Positions 36,433-45,704 of a stretch of DNA of 64,000 bases are shown one piece after another (positions within the stretch are counted from its first letter, which is position 1; the number at the start of each line of letters is the position of its first letter). Source of the DNA: Pseudorhodoferax aquiterrae (GTDB taxonomy: Bacteria > Pseudomonadota > Gammaproteobacteria > Burkholderiales > Burkholderiaceae_C); assembly GCF_014652235.1 (NCBI RefSeq), contig NZ_BMYK01000003.1, positions 384,547 to 448,546 on the forward strand, read 5' to 3'. The notes under the pieces were generated by a model, which ran no database searches, was not told where the DNA came from, and saw only the letters and a list, made by a program, of their open reading frames with translations. The position numbers and the translations under genes were made by a program.

Positions 36433-37950
36433 TCAGACCACCGAGGCCGCGGCCACCTCCGTCGGCACCGAAGCGTGCGGATCACGCGGCGGCGCCGTGA
36501 CGATGGAGGTCACCGCCGGTTCGGCCATGCGCAGCCGCGCGATGTCCGGCCGTGGGCGGCGCAGCCGCGGGTCGGCCGCGAAGGCCTGCTCCAGCGCCTG
36601 GGCCGCGTCCAGCAGCCGCAGGTCGCCGCGGAAGGGGCCCACCACCTGCAGGCCGAACGGCATGCCACGCGCGTCCACGCCGCAAGGCAGCGTGATCGCC
36701 GGGTTGGTCGCGAGCGTCACCACATAGGTCAGCGCCAGCCAGCGGTAGTAGTTCTCCTGGGGCTTGCCGTCGACCTCGGCCGCGTAGAGCTGGGTCCAGG
36801 GGAAGGGCGAGACCGGCGTGGTCGGCGACAGCACGAGGTCGTAGGAAGCGAAGACCCGCTGGAAGCGCTGGATGATGCGCGTCTGCTCGGTCTGCGCCCA
36901 GGCCGCGTCGCGCAGACTCATGCGCACGCCCATCTCGTAGTTGGCGCGGGGGTTGGGGCCCAGGCTGTCCGGGTCGCGTTCGTAGGTGGCACGCATGCCG
37001 GCGACGAAGGCCTCGGCGCGCAGCACGTCGAAGCAGCGGTGCACCTCGCCCAGCTCGAAGCGCACCTCGTCGCAGGCCGCGAACAGGCCACGCATGGCGG
37101 CCATGCGCTCGCGCATGGTGCTGCGCACCAGCGGGTCCACGTCGCAGGCGTCGAAGTCCTCGGTCCAGGCCACGCGCAGGCGCGACAAGTCCAGCGGCGC
37201 AGCGTGCAGGAAGGCCAGCGGGTCCAGCGGATGGCTCAGCGGATCGCCCGGGTGCGGGCCGGCCGTGGCAGCCAGCTGCAGCCGGCAGTCGGTGACGTCG
37301 CGCCCCATGGGGCCGACCACCGAGATCGGCGACCAGCCGAGCGGCTTGCGCACGCTGGGCACCACGCCGGGCGAAGGCCGCAGGCCCACCACGCCGCACT
37401 TGGCGGCCGGGATGCGCAGCGAGCCGCCCGTGTCCGAGCCGGTGCACACGGGTAGCATGTCCAGCGCCAGCGCGGCCGCCGAGCCGCCCGAGGAACCGCC
37501 CGCGTTGAGGTTGGGATCGAAGGGATTGCCGGTCGCGCCCCAGACCGGGTTGCGGCTGTTGGCCCCGGCGCCCATCTCGGGCACGTTGGTCTTGCCGACC
37601 ACGATGGCGCCGGCCGCGCGCAGCCGGCGCACCAGTTCCACGTCCTGCGCCGGCACATGGTCGCGCAGGCTGGGCGTGCCCGAGGTGGACAACAGGCCTT
37701 GGGTGGGCTCCAGGTCCTTCACGCCCAGCGGCAGGCCGTGCAGCAGGCCCAGCGGTTCGCCGCGCAACACGGCCTGCTCGGCCGCGCGGGCCTCGGCGCG
37801 CGCACGCGCGTAGCAGGTGGCTGTCACGGCGTTGACGAAGGGATTGAGCTGCTCGATGCGCGCGATGCAGGCCTCCAGCAGTTCGACGGGCGAGAGTTGG
37901 CGAGCGCCGATCAGGCGGCGCAGTTCGATGGCGGATTGCTCGACCAGCAT
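36433..37950 (-). CDS. Amidase (amidase signature family)
   Basis: 505-residue serine amidase. The Ser-cisSer-Lys triad is visible: Lys78 in GVKD, cis-Ser in GGSSGGSAAA (about 153-154) and nucleophile Ser177 in GSDTGGSLR. These enzymes hydrolyse amides or act in GatA-type reactions; here no GatB/C is adjacent, so catabolism is likely. The frame opens at 37977, inside the preceding Bug gene, but the ATG at 37950, just after that gene's stop, is preferred. It is co-transcribed with the Bug receptor at 37955, which may bind its substrate or product. Confidence 0.92.
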   Translation of the reverse strand: MLVEQSAIELRRLIGARQLSPVELLEACIARIEQLNPFVNAVTATCYARARAEARAAEQAVLRGEPLGLLHGLPLGVKDLEPTQGLLSTSGTPSLRDHVPAQDVELVRRLRAAGAIVVGKTNVPEMGAGANSRNPVWGATGNPFDPNLNAGGSSGGSAAALALDMLPVCTGSDTGGSLRIPAAKCGVVGLRPSPGVVPSVRKPLGWSPISVVGPMGRDVTDCRLQLAATAGPHPGDPLSHPLDPLAFLHAAPLDLSRLRVAWTEDFDACDVDPLVRSTMRERMAAMRGLFAACDEVRFELGEVHRCFDVLRAEAFVAGMRATYERDPDSLGPNPRANYEMGVRMSLRDAAWAQTEQTRIIQRFQRVFASYDLVLSPTTPVSPFPWTQLYAAEVDGKPQENYYRWLALTYVVTLATNPAITLPCGVDARGMPFGLQVVGPFRGDLRLLDAAQALEQAFAADPRLRRPRPDIARLRMAEPAVTSIVTAPPRDPHASVPTEVAAASVV

Positions 37951-37954
37951 GGGA

Positions 37955-38944
37955 TCAATCGGCCTTGATGTCGGCACGTTGGGCCACGGCGCGCATCAGC
38001 GGCAGCTCCTTCTCGATCAGCGCGGCCGATGCGGCCGAGCCCGAGAACAGCGGCTCGGCGCCGTTGGCGCGCAGCTGCGCCGCAACCGACGGCAGGGCGA
38101 CGCTGCGGGCCAGCGCGCTCTCCAGCTTCTGGCGCACGGCGGCGGGCAGGCCCTTGGGCGCAACGACCATGATCCAGGTGTCGGCATCGATGTCGGGGTA
38201 GCCCGATTCCGCGAAGGTGGGCACCTCGGGCAGCTGCGAGGAGCGCTTGGCGGTGGTCACCGCGATGGCCCTGACCTTGCCGGCCTTGAGTTGCGGCAAG
38301 GCGGCCGTGACCGTGTCCACCGAGAACGGCACCTGCCCGCCGATCAGGTCGGTCATGGCCGGTGCGCTGCCCTTGTACGGCACGTGCAGCGCCTTGGCGC
38401 CGATGGCGCGCAGCACGATCTCGCCCGTGAAGTGCGCCGTCGAGCCCGAGCCGAAGGAAGCGTAGGCGTACTTGTCGGGGGCTGCGCGCAGCGCCGCCAC
38501 GAACTCCTTGACGTTGTGCACGGGCACGTTGTTGTTGGCCAGCACGATGAGCGGGATGCGCGCCACCACGGCGATGGGGTCGAAGCTCTTGACCGCGTCG
38601 TAGGGCAGGTTCGTGCGGATCGCCGGGTTGGCCGTGAAGGTGGAGCCCGAACTGATCAGCAGCGTGTGGCCGTCGGGCTGCGCCTTGGCCACCATGCCGG
38701 CCGCGATGGCCGTGCCGGCGCCGGGCCGGTTGTCGATGACGACGGGCTGGCCCAGGGCCTCGGACAGCTGCTGGCCCATGAGCCGGCCCACGGTGTCGGC
38801 GCTGCCGCCAGGCGGGAACGGCACGACCAGCGTGATGGGCTTGCTCGGGTAGACGCTCTGCGCCAGAGCGGGAACGGCGGCCTGCGCAGCGGCCAGGCTG
38901 GCGACGGCCAGGGCAGCACGGCGGGAGAAGCAAGCAAGAGGCAT
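37955..38944 (-). CDS. Bug-family tripartite tricarboxylate transporter receptor (2 of 4)
   Basis: 329-residue TctC/Bug periplasmic protein. Signal peptide: FSRRAALAVASLAAAQAAVPALAQ, a twin-arginine-like SRRAAL start, cleaved after AQ near residue 28. The mature part has YPSKPITLVVPFPPGGSAD and RPGAGTAIAAGMVAKAQPDGHTLL. It is four bases before the amidase start on the same strand and divergent from the LysR at 39064. No TctA/TctB genes are nearby. The ATG at 38944 fits the signal peptide; the frame is open farther upstream. Confidence 0.93.
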   Translation of the reverse strand: MPLACFSRRAALAVASLAAAQAAVPALAQSVYPSKPITLVVPFPPGGSADTVGRLMGQQLSEALGQPVVIDNRPGAGTAIAAGMVAKAQPDGHTLLISSGSTFTANPAIRTNLPYDAVKSFDPIAVVARIPLIVLANNNVPVHNVKEFVAALRAAPDKYAYASFGSGSTAHFTGEIVLRAIGAKALHVPYKGSAPAMTDLIGGQVPFSVDTVTAALPQLKAGKVRAIAVTTAKRSSQLPEVPTFAESGYPDIDADTWIMVVAPKGLPAAVRQKLESALARSVALPSVAAQLRANGAEPLFSGSAASAALIEKELPLMRAVAQRADIKAD

Positions 38945-39026
38945 GGGCGGAACCTGGGTGGCGAGCGGATGGGGGCATCGTAGGAACGGCATTGCCGTGC
39001 AGCAAGCACAATGCATGGAAACCTTC

Positions 39027-39043
39027 GTTGCCCATATCGCAAC
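39027..39043. promoter_or_regulatory. LysR-type box (GTTGC-N7-GCAAC) in divergent region
   Basis: Perfect 5-bp arms with a 7-base centre give the T-N11-A pattern of LTTR sites. It lies between Bug 2 and the LysR gene. A second inverted repeat, GCATTG (38989-38994) and CAATGC (39009-39014), is 30 bases to the left. Confidence 0.5.
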
Positions 39044-39063
39044 GCAACCGGAGCCCGAGCGCC

Positions 39064-40017
39064 ATGCCATCCACCCCTGTTCGCCGCCCACGCGCCCGCC
39101 GCGGCCTGAACCAGCGCGTGCTGCAGGAGGTGGCGCTGCGCCACTTCCTCGAGGTGGCGCGCGCCGGCTCGGTCACCGAGGCCGCGGCGCGGCTGGAGGT
39201 GGCGCCCTCGGCTGTGAGCCGCCAGATCGGCCGGCTCGAGCAGGAGCTGGACACGCTGCTGTTCGAGCGGCGCGCGCGCGGCATGGTGCTCAACAGCGCG
39301 GGCGAGCTGCTCGCCGCCCACGCGCGGCGCGCCTGGCTGGACATCGAACGCGTGGCCGACGAGATTCTCGCCCTGCGCGGCCTGCGCCAGGGCGAGGTGC
39401 GCATCGTCGCTACCGAGGGCTTCGCCTACGACTTCCTGCCCTCCCTGGTGGCCGGATTCCAGCAGCGCAACCCGGGCATCCGCTTCACGCTGGACATGTC
39501 GGTGCAGAGCGAAGTCAGCCGCCGCGTGCGCGAAGGCCAGGCCGACCTGGGCGTCACGGTGTCGCTGCGGTCGGAGCGCGGCATCGACGTGGTGCTGCGC
39601 CACCCGGCGCCCATCCTGGCCGTGGTGGCCGCCGGCCATGCGCTCGCGGCGCGGCGCCATCTGGCACTGGCGCAGTTGGTCGCGCACCCGCTGGCCTTGC
39701 CCGCGGCCAGTTCCACGCTGCGGCAGCTGCTGGACATCAGCGCCAGCCGCCAGGGCCTGGCGCTGGAGGCGGCCATGACCAGCGACCACCTGTACCCGCT
39801 GATCCAGTACGTGGCCCACACCCAGGCCGTCACCTTTTGCGGCGAACTGGCGCTGCGCCAGCTGCTGCACAGCGGCAGCATCGCCGCCGTGCCGCTGCGC
39901 GACCGCGAGATGAACGAGCGCCACTTCGAGGTGCAGGCCATGGCCGGGCGGCACCTGCCGGAGGCGGCACGCGCCTTCGTCGCCCACCTGCGCGAGGCGC
40001 TGGAGCGCGACGCATGA
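39064..40017 (+). CDS. LysR-family transcriptional regulator
   Basis: 317-residue LTTR with a 20-residue Arg/Pro-rich leader, a helix-turn-helix (about 20-80: LRHFLEVARAGSVTEAAARLEVAPSAVSRQIGRLEQEL) and an effector domain related to the LysR_substrate group (EVRIVATEGFAYDFLPSLVAGF). The start at 39064 is the ATG nearest the domain. It is divergent from Bug 2 and the amidase, which it probably controls. It ends about 200 bases before the DadA-like gene start. Confidence 0.92.
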   Translation: MPSTPVRRPRARRGLNQRVLQEVALRHFLEVARAGSVTEAAARLEVAPSAVSRQIGRLEQELDTLLFERRARGMVLNSAGELLAAHARRAWLDIERVADEILALRGLRQGEVRIVATEGFAYDFLPSLVAGFQQRNPGIRFTLDMSVQSEVSRRVREGQADLGVTVSLRSERGIDVVLRHPAPILAVVAAGHALAARRHLALAQLVAHPLALPAASSTLRQLLDISASRQGLALEAAMTSDHLYPLIQYVAHTQAVTFCGELALRQLLHSGSIAAVPLRDREMNERHFEVQAMAGRHLPEAARAFVAHLREALERDA

Positions 40018-40219
40018 GGGACGCCGGGCCCCTGCGTTGCGCCACCGGCAACGCAGGCTTGCCCGTCGCCGCATTGGCGCATGGCATGCCAGACGACACA
40101 ATGGACCAGGACTTCCCGCAACTCCATCCCGCACCCCCGATGTCGATGCCGCCTGCCCTCCCCTCCCCCCAGCCCCCCTGCCGCAACGGGCGGCCATGCC
40201 TGTCCGGCGGGTGGTCGGC

Positions 40220-41464
40220 ATGAGCGCGACAGTGCTGGTCCTGGGTGCCGGCATGGTCGGCACCTGCACCGCGATCCACCTGGCGATGCGCGGCCACAGC
40301 GTGGTGCTGGCCGACCGGCGCGCGCCCGGCGAAGAAACCTCCTACGGCAATGCCGGCCTGATCCAGCAGGAGGCCGTCGAGCCCTATGCCTTTCCGCGCG
40401 AAGCCGCCAAGCTGCTGCGCGTGGCCCTCAAGCGCGGCATCGACGTGAACTACCACGCCGCGGCGCTGCCCGGCCTGGCCGGCCCGCTCGCACGCTACTG
40501 GCAGGCCTCCGGGCCGGCGCATTACCCGGCCATCGCCCAGGCCTATGCGCGCTTCATCGCGCAGGCCATCCCCGAGCACGCGCCGCTGATCGCCGCGGCC
40601 GGTGCCGACGACCTCGTGCAGCGCACGGGCTACCGCTGGGTGTTCCGAGAACAAGCCACCATGGCCGAGGCCCTGGCCCGCGCACAGCGCCTGCACCGCG
40701 ACTACGGCGTGCAGCACCACGCCATGGACGCCGGCGCGCTGGCGGCGGCCGAACCGGCGCTCAAGCTCCGGCTGGCGGGCGCCATCCATTGGCCGCAGCC
40801 CTGGGCCGTCGCCGACCCCGGCGCCCTCGTGGCGCGCTATGCGGCGCATTTCGCGCGGCTGGGCGGGCGCATCGTGCAGGCCGACGCTGCCACGCTGCAG
40901 GCACGGGGCGCGGGCTGGGCCGTGCAGAGCGCCGACGGCCTGCTGGATGCCGAGCATGCCGTGGTGGCCCTGGGCCCCTGGGCCGACACGCTGCTGCGCC
41001 CGCTGGGCTACCGGCTGCCGCTGTTCGTCAAGCGCGGCTACCACCGCCATTACCGGGGCGGCCCGGTGCCCACCATGCCCTGGCTGGACGCGGACCGCGG
41101 CCTCGTCGTCGCGCCCATGCAGCGCGGCGTGCGCGTGACCACCGGGGCCGAATTCGCGCCGCGCGATGCGGCGTCGACCCCCCGGCAGATGGCCGGCGCC
41201 GAAGCCGCGGCGCGCGAGCTGCTGGACCTACCGCAGCCCGTGGAGCCCCAGCCCTGGCGCGGCGCGCGGCCCTGCACGCCGGACATGCTGCCCGTGGTCG
41301 GCCCCGCCCCGCGCCACCGCGGCCTGTGGTTCAACTTCGGCCATGCGCACCAGGGCTTCACGCTGGGGCCGGCGAGCGGGCGGCTGCTGGCCGAACTCAT
41401 CGACGGCAGCGCGGCGCCTATGGTCGATCCGGCGCCCTATGCGCCGGGACGCTTCGGGGCTTAG
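40220..41464 (+). CDS. FAD-dependent D-amino acid dehydrogenase-like oxidoreductase (DadA family)
   Basis: 414-residue flavoprotein. TVLVLGAGMVGTCTAIHLAMRGHSVVLADR is the N-terminal dinucleotide fold, then ETSYGNAGLIQ, a DadA-type signature, and a C-terminal CTPDMLPVVGPAPRHRGLWFNFGHAHQGFTLGP closing the FAD site. Such enzymes oxidise D-amino or secondary amino acids to keto acids. The substrate is not certain. An earlier in-frame ATG (40197) is possible. It is convergent with the carbamoylase-like gene, and their stops overlap by four bases. Confidence 0.88.
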   Translation: MSATVLVLGAGMVGTCTAIHLAMRGHSVVLADRRAPGEETSYGNAGLIQQEAVEPYAFPREAAKLLRVALKRGIDVNYHAAALPGLAGPLARYWQASGPAHYPAIAQAYARFIAQAIPEHAPLIAAAGADDLVQRTGYRWVFREQATMAEALARAQRLHRDYGVQHHAMDAGALAAAEPALKLRLAGAIHWPQPWAVADPGALVARYAAHFARLGGRIVQADAATLQARGAGWAVQSADGLLDAEHAVVALGPWADTLLRPLGYRLPLFVKRGYHRHYRGGPVPTMPWLDADRGLVVAPMQRGVRVTTGAEFAPRDAASTPRQMAGAEAAARELLDLPQPVEPQPWRGARPCTPDMLPVVGPAPRHRGLWFNFGHAHQGFTLGPASGRLLAELIDGSAAPMVDPAPYAPGRFGA

Positions 41465-42750
41465 CCCGCGCGCTCCAGCATCGCCAGCAGCAGCACATTG
41501 GCGCCGGCCTCGATGTGCTCGGGCAGCGCATTCTCGATCTCGTTGTGGCTGATGCCGTCCTTGCAGGGCACGAAGACCATGCCGGTGGGCGCGACCTGGG
41601 CCACGTAGACGGCGTCGTGGCCTGCGCCGCTGACCACATCCATGTGCGGCAGGCCGAGCAGCTCGGCCGCGCGGCGCACGCTGGCCACGCAGGCTGCGTC
41701 GAAGTGGCAGGCGTCGAACTGCACGACCTGGCGCAGTTCGACGGCGACGCGCGTGTCGCCGGCGATCTGCACCAGCTGTGTGCGCAGCGCGGCCTCCATG
41801 CGGTCCAGGCCCTCGTCCGTGAGGTTGCGCAGGTCGACCGAGAAGTGCACCTCGCCCGGGATCACGTTGCGTGAATTGGGCAGCACCTGCAGGTGGCCCA
41901 CCGTGCCGCGCCCGTGCGGGGCCTCGGCCAGCGCGATGCGGTGCACGGCCTCGACCATGCGCGCGGCGCCCAGCATGGCGTCGCGCCGCAAGGCCATGGG
42001 CGTGGGGCCGGCATGCGCGTCCATGCCGGTCACGGTCACGTCGAACCAGCGCTGGCCCAGCGCGCCGCTGACCACGCCGATCGGCAGGCCCGCATCCTCC
42101 AGCACCGGGCCCTGCTCGATGTGGGCCTCGAAGTAGGCGGCATAGCCGCCGCCCGGCACCTCGCCGCAGGCGTGCTCGCCCAGGTAGCCGATGCGGCGCA
42201 GTTCGTCGCCGACCGCCAGCCCCGCCCCATCGACCTGCGCGCGCACGAAATCGGGCAGGAATACGCCTGCGAATGCACCGGAACCCATCATGACCGGCGT
42301 GAAGCGCGTGCCCTCCTCGTTGGTCCAGACGACGACCTCGAGTGGCGCACGCGTGGCGATGCCATGGTCGTTCAGCGTGCGCATGACCTCCAGTCCGGCC
42401 AGCACGCCGAAGTTGCCATCGAACTTGCCGCCCGAGGGCTGGGTGTCGATGTGGCTGCCCGTGGCCACGGCGCGGGCCTGCGGATCCGTGCCCGGGCGGC
42501 GCGCGAACATGTTGCCGACCTCGTCCACGCGCACGTCCAGGCCGGCCTCGCGGCACCAGGCCGCCACCTGGTCGCGGCCGGCGCGGTCCGCGTCGGTCAG
42601 CGCGATGCGGCAGACGCCGCCCTTGGGCGTGGCGCCGATGCGGGCCAGGTCCATCAGCGAACGCCACAGGCGCGCACCGTCGATGCGCAGCCCGACGTTG
42701 GCCATGGTGCCGACCGTTGCGGCGGAAGGGGTGAGAACGGACGAATCCAT
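41461..42750 (-). CDS. N-carbamoyl-L-amino acid hydrolase / allantoate amidohydrolase-like M20 enzyme
   Basis: 429-residue di-metal amidohydrolase. Motifs: GSHIDTQPSGGKFDGNFGV (first His and bridging Asp), WTNEEGTRF (acidic Glu pair), EAHIEQGPVLE, a dimer-interface Arg/Asn segment LPNSRNVIPGEVHFSVDLR, and SGAGHDAVY with the last metal His. These match HyuC/AllC-type carbamoylases that release CO2 and ammonia from N-carbamoyl amino acids, ureidopropionate or allantoate. The ATG at 42750 was preferred; the upstream frame extends only by a TTG. It is divergent from the peptide ABC operon with 252 bases between. Confidence 0.9.
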   Translation of the reverse strand: MDSSVLTPSAATVGTMANVGLRIDGARLWRSLMDLARIGATPKGGVCRIALTDADRAGRDQVAAWCREAGLDVRVDEVGNMFARRPGTDPQARAVATGSHIDTQPSGGKFDGNFGVLAGLEVMRTLNDHGIATRAPLEVVVWTNEEGTRFTPVMMGSGAFAGVFLPDFVRAQVDGAGLAVGDELRRIGYLGEHACGEVPGGGYAAYFEAHIEQGPVLEDAGLPIGVVSGALGQRWFDVTVTGMDAHAGPTPMALRRDAMLGAARMVEAVHRIALAEAPHGRGTVGHLQVLPNSRNVIPGEVHFSVDLRNLTDEGLDRMEAALRTQLVQIAGDTRVAVELRQVVQFDACHFDAACVASVRRAAELLGLPHMDVVSGAGHDAVYVAQVAPTGMVFVPCKDGISHNEIENALPEHIEAGANVLLLAMLERAG

Positions 42751-42861
42751 GCTGCTTGCTCCAAAGTGGGGAATGAACGCCAGCGGGAAAGCGCGAATTG
42801 GCAGACCGTCCTGGCGAAGCAATAAACGGACCGCACACCTATGCAATCAATATTAGTTGAC

Positions 42862-42918
42862 CGATTTTCGATGCACAGAAAATCATTTCATCAACATGAA
42901 AATCGATTATCGATATTC
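42862..42918. promoter_or_regulatory. Control region of the peptide ABC operon with repeated GAAAATC motifs and an IclR-like near-palindrome
   Basis: An A/T-rich patch in a GC-rich window. CGATTTTC (42862-42869) and GAAAATCG (42898-42905) are inverted, with another GAAAATC at 42878. It is followed by GATTATCGATATTC (42905-42918), palindromic except at two positions, sharing ATCGATATTC with the IclR upstream site. The operon's GTG start is 84 bases downstream; the rest of the 252-base gap shows no gene. Confidence 0.5.
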
Positions 42919-43002
42919 AGGGGCTGACCTGGCACACCGCTTGCTAAACGGACCTGGACCGTCATCCGTCATCCACCGCCCGTACCCCACAGGAGATCCC
43001 AC

Positions 43003-44667
43003 GTGAACCTTGCACTCCCTTCTTTCGCGCTGAAGTCCGTGACCGCAGGCGCCGCACTGTGCCTGCTGTCGCTGGCCGGCACCGCCCAGGCGCAGGAAAA
43101 GACGCTGCGCATCGCGATGACCGCCGCCGACATCCCGCGCACGCTGGGCCAGCCCGACCAGGGCTTCGAAGGCAACCGCTTCACCGGCATCCCCATGTAC
43201 GACGCGCTCACGCAGTGGGACCTGTCCAAGGCCAACGGCCCCAGCGTGCTGATCCCGGGGCTGGCGACCGAGTGGGCCGTGGACGCCAAGGACAAGACCA
43301 AGTGGGTGTTCAAGCTGCGCCCGGGCGTCAAGTTCCATGACGGCTCGGCCTTCAACGCCGACGCCGTGGTCTGGAACGTGCGCAAGGTGCTCGACAAGAG
43401 CGCCCCGCACTTCGACGCCAGCCAGGTCGGCGTGACGGCCTCGCGCATGCCCACGCTGGTCTCGGCCCGCAAGATCGACGAGCTCACCGTGGAGCTGACC
43501 ACCAGCGAGCCCGATTCCTTCCTGCCGCTGAACCTGACCAATCTGTTCATGGCCTCGCCCGCGCACTGGGAAGCCAAGCTCAAGGCCGTGCCGGCCAGCG
43601 TGGCCGACCCGGCCGAGCGTGCCAAGCAGGCCTGGACGGCCTTCGCCTCCGACGCCTCGGGCACCGGCCCGTTCAAGATGACGCGCTTCGTGGCGCGCGA
43701 GCGCCTGGAAGTGGCGGCCAACAAGGCCTACTGGGACCCCAAGCGCACGCCCAAGATCGACAAGGTCGTGATGCTGCCCATGCCCGAGGCCAACGCGCGC
43801 ACGGCCGCGCTGCTGGGCAACCAGGTGGACTGGATCGAGGCACCCGCACCCGACGCCATGCCGCAGATCACGCAGCGCGGCTACAAGATCTATTCCAACG
43901 CCCAACCGCACGTGTGGCCCTGGCAGCTCTCGTTCGCCGAAGGCTCGCCCTGGCTGGACAAGCGCGTGCGCCAGGCCGCCAACCTGTGCGTGGACCGCGC
44001 GGGCTTGAAGCAGTTCCTGGGCGGCATGATGGCCGAGCCCAAGGGCACGGTGCCGCCCGGCCACCCCTGGTGGGGCAACCCCAAGTTCGACATCAAGTAC
44101 GACGTGAAGGCGGCCCAGGCGCTCATGGCGCAGGCCGGCCACACGGCGGCCAAGCCGCTCAAGGTCAAGGTGCAGATCTCGGCCTCGGGCTCGGGCCAGA
44201 TGCAGCCGCTGCCCATGAACGAGTTCGTGCAGCAGTCGCTCAAGCAATGCTTCTTCGACGTGCAGTTCGACGTGATCGAATGGAACACGCTGTTCACGAA
44301 CTGGCGCCGCGGCGTCAAGGACCCTACCGCCAACGGTGCCAACGCGATCAACGTGAGCTTCGCGGCCATGGACCCGTTCTTCGCCATGGTGCGCTTCGCC
44401 TCGACCAAGACCTACCCACCGGTCTCCAACAACTGGGGCTACTACGGCAACGCCGAGGTCGACAAGCTGATCAGCGATGCGCGCACGACCTTCGACGACA
44501 AGGGCCGCGACGCCGCGCTGGCCAAGCTGCACGCCCACCTGGTCGATGACGCAGCCTTCATCTGGATCGCCCACGACGTGGGCCCGCGCGCCATGTCGGC
44601 CAAGGTCAAGAACGTGGTGCAGCCGCAGAGCTGGTTCATCGACATCGCGACGATGACCATGGATTGA
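43003..44667 (+). CDS. Peptide/nickel-type ABC transporter substrate-binding protein (family 5)
   Basis: 554-residue SBP_bac_5 periplasmic protein. GTG start with AGGAGA six bases before it. Signal peptide ends at GTAQAQ (about residue 31). The mature part carries LRIAMTAADIPRT, TKWVFKLRPGVKFHDGSAFNADAVVWN (the family signature), and ASGTGPFKMTRFVARERLEV. These bind oligopeptides, opines or similar solutes. It is the first gene of a five-gene ABC operon that runs to 48672. The ligand is not readable, but the flanking amidases and carbamoylase hint at peptide- or amide-like compounds. Confidence 0.93.
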   Translation: MNLALPSFALKSVTAGAALCLLSLAGTAQAQEKTLRIAMTAADIPRTLGQPDQGFEGNRFTGIPMYDALTQWDLSKANGPSVLIPGLATEWAVDAKDKTKWVFKLRPGVKFHDGSAFNADAVVWNVRKVLDKSAPHFDASQVGVTASRMPTLVSARKIDELTVELTTSEPDSFLPLNLTNLFMASPAHWEAKLKAVPASVADPAERAKQAWTAFASDASGTGPFKMTRFVARERLEVAANKAYWDPKRTPKIDKVVMLPMPEANARTAALLGNQVDWIEAPAPDAMPQITQRGYKIYSNAQPHVWPWQLSFAEGSPWLDKRVRQAANLCVDRAGLKQFLGGMMAEPKGTVPPGHPWWGNPKFDIKYDVKAAQALMAQAGHTAAKPLKVKVQISASGSGQMQPLPMNEFVQQSLKQCFFDVQFDVIEWNTLFTNWRRGVKDPTANGANAINVSFAAMDPFFAMVRFASTKTYPPVSNNWGYYGNAEVDKLISDARTTFDDKGRDAALAKLHAHLVDDAAFIWIAHDVGPRAMSAKVKNVVQPQSWFIDIATMTMD

Positions 44668-44734
44668 TGCTCCGCCCCCGGCCGCGCGCCCTGCGGCCGG
44701 GCATTCCCTCCGCCAGCTTCCAGCCAGCCCCGCC

Positions 44735-45688
44735 ATGCTCGCCTACATCCTGCGCCGCATCGTCTACGCCATTCCCATCATGCTGGGCGTGGCCCTGGTC
44801 TGCTTCGCGCTGGTGCACCTCGCGCCGGGCGACCCACTCGTCTCCATCCTGCCGCCCGACGCCTCGGCCGAGCTGCAGGCCCAGTTGCGCGAGCTGTACG
44901 GCTTCAACCGGAGCCTGCCCGAGCAGTTCGCCAGCTGGGTCTGGCGCGCGCTGCAGGGCGACCTGGGCACCTCGATCGCCACCAGCCGACCGGTCGCGGG
45001 CGAGGTCCTCAAGGCGGTGGGCAACACGCTGCGGCTGGCCGTGGTCGCAACCCTCATCGGCTTCGTGTTCGGCTGCCTGTTCGGTTTCGTGGCCGGCTAC
45101 TTCCGCGGCTCCTGGGTCGACCGCGTCGCCTCGGTGGTCTCGGTGCTGGGCGTGTCGGTGCCTCACTACTGGCTCGGCATGGTCATGGTGATCGTGTTCT
45201 CCTCGCTGCTGGGGTGGCTGCCGGCCACGGGCGCGGGGCCAAGCGGTTCCGACCAGTGGCACTGGAACTGGGAGCAGCTGCAGTTCCTGATCCTGCCGGC
45301 CATCACCATGTCGGTGATCCCCATGGGCATCATCGCGCGCACGGTGCGCGCGCTGGTGGCCGACATCCTCGAGCAGGAGTTCGTGCTGGGCCTGCGCGCC
45401 AAGGGGCTCACGCACTTCGGCGTGTTCTGCCACATCGTCAAGAACACGGCGCCCACGGCGCTCGCGGTCATGGGCCTGCAGCTGGGCTACCTGCTGGGCG
45501 GCTCGATCCTGATCGAGACGGTGTTCTCGTGGCCCGGCACGGGCTTTCTGCTGAACTCGGCGATCTTCCAGCGCGACCTGCCGCTGCTGCAGGGCTCCAT
45601 CCTGGTGCTGGCCATGTTCTTCGTGGTGCTCAACCTGGTCGTGGACATCGTGCAGACGCTGCTGGACCCGCGCATCGCGCGCGGCTGA
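44735..45688 (+). CDS. ABC transporter permease (DppB/OppB type)
   Basis: 317-residue inner-membrane permease with about six helices. The N-terminus MLAYILRRIVYAIPIMLGVALVCF and the RARxxxLxxLxxEFVxxLRAKGL coupling region (LVADILEQEFVLGLRAKGLTH) are family signatures. It is the first permease of the peptide transporter and follows the binding-protein gene by 67 bases. The LRAKGL loop contacts the ATPases. Confidence 0.94.
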   Translation: MLAYILRRIVYAIPIMLGVALVCFALVHLAPGDPLVSILPPDASAELQAQLRELYGFNRSLPEQFASWVWRALQGDLGTSIATSRPVAGEVLKAVGNTLRLAVVATLIGFVFGCLFGFVAGYFRGSWVDRVASVVSVLGVSVPHYWLGMVMVIVFSSLLGWLPATGAGPSGSDQWHWNWEQLQFLILPAITMSVIPMGIIARTVRALVADILEQEFVLGLRAKGLTHFGVFCHIVKNTAPTALAVMGLQLGYLLGGSILIETVFSWPGTGFLLNSAIFQRDLPLLQGSILVLAMFFVVLNLVVDIVQTLLDPRIARG

Positions 45689-45704
45689 ACGAAGGAGAAG
45701 AACC

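Noticed and set aside
42751-42846. TTG-started extension of the carbamoylase-like enzyme
   Set aside because: The extra 32 residues are basic and unlike the family; the ATG at 42750 is normal.
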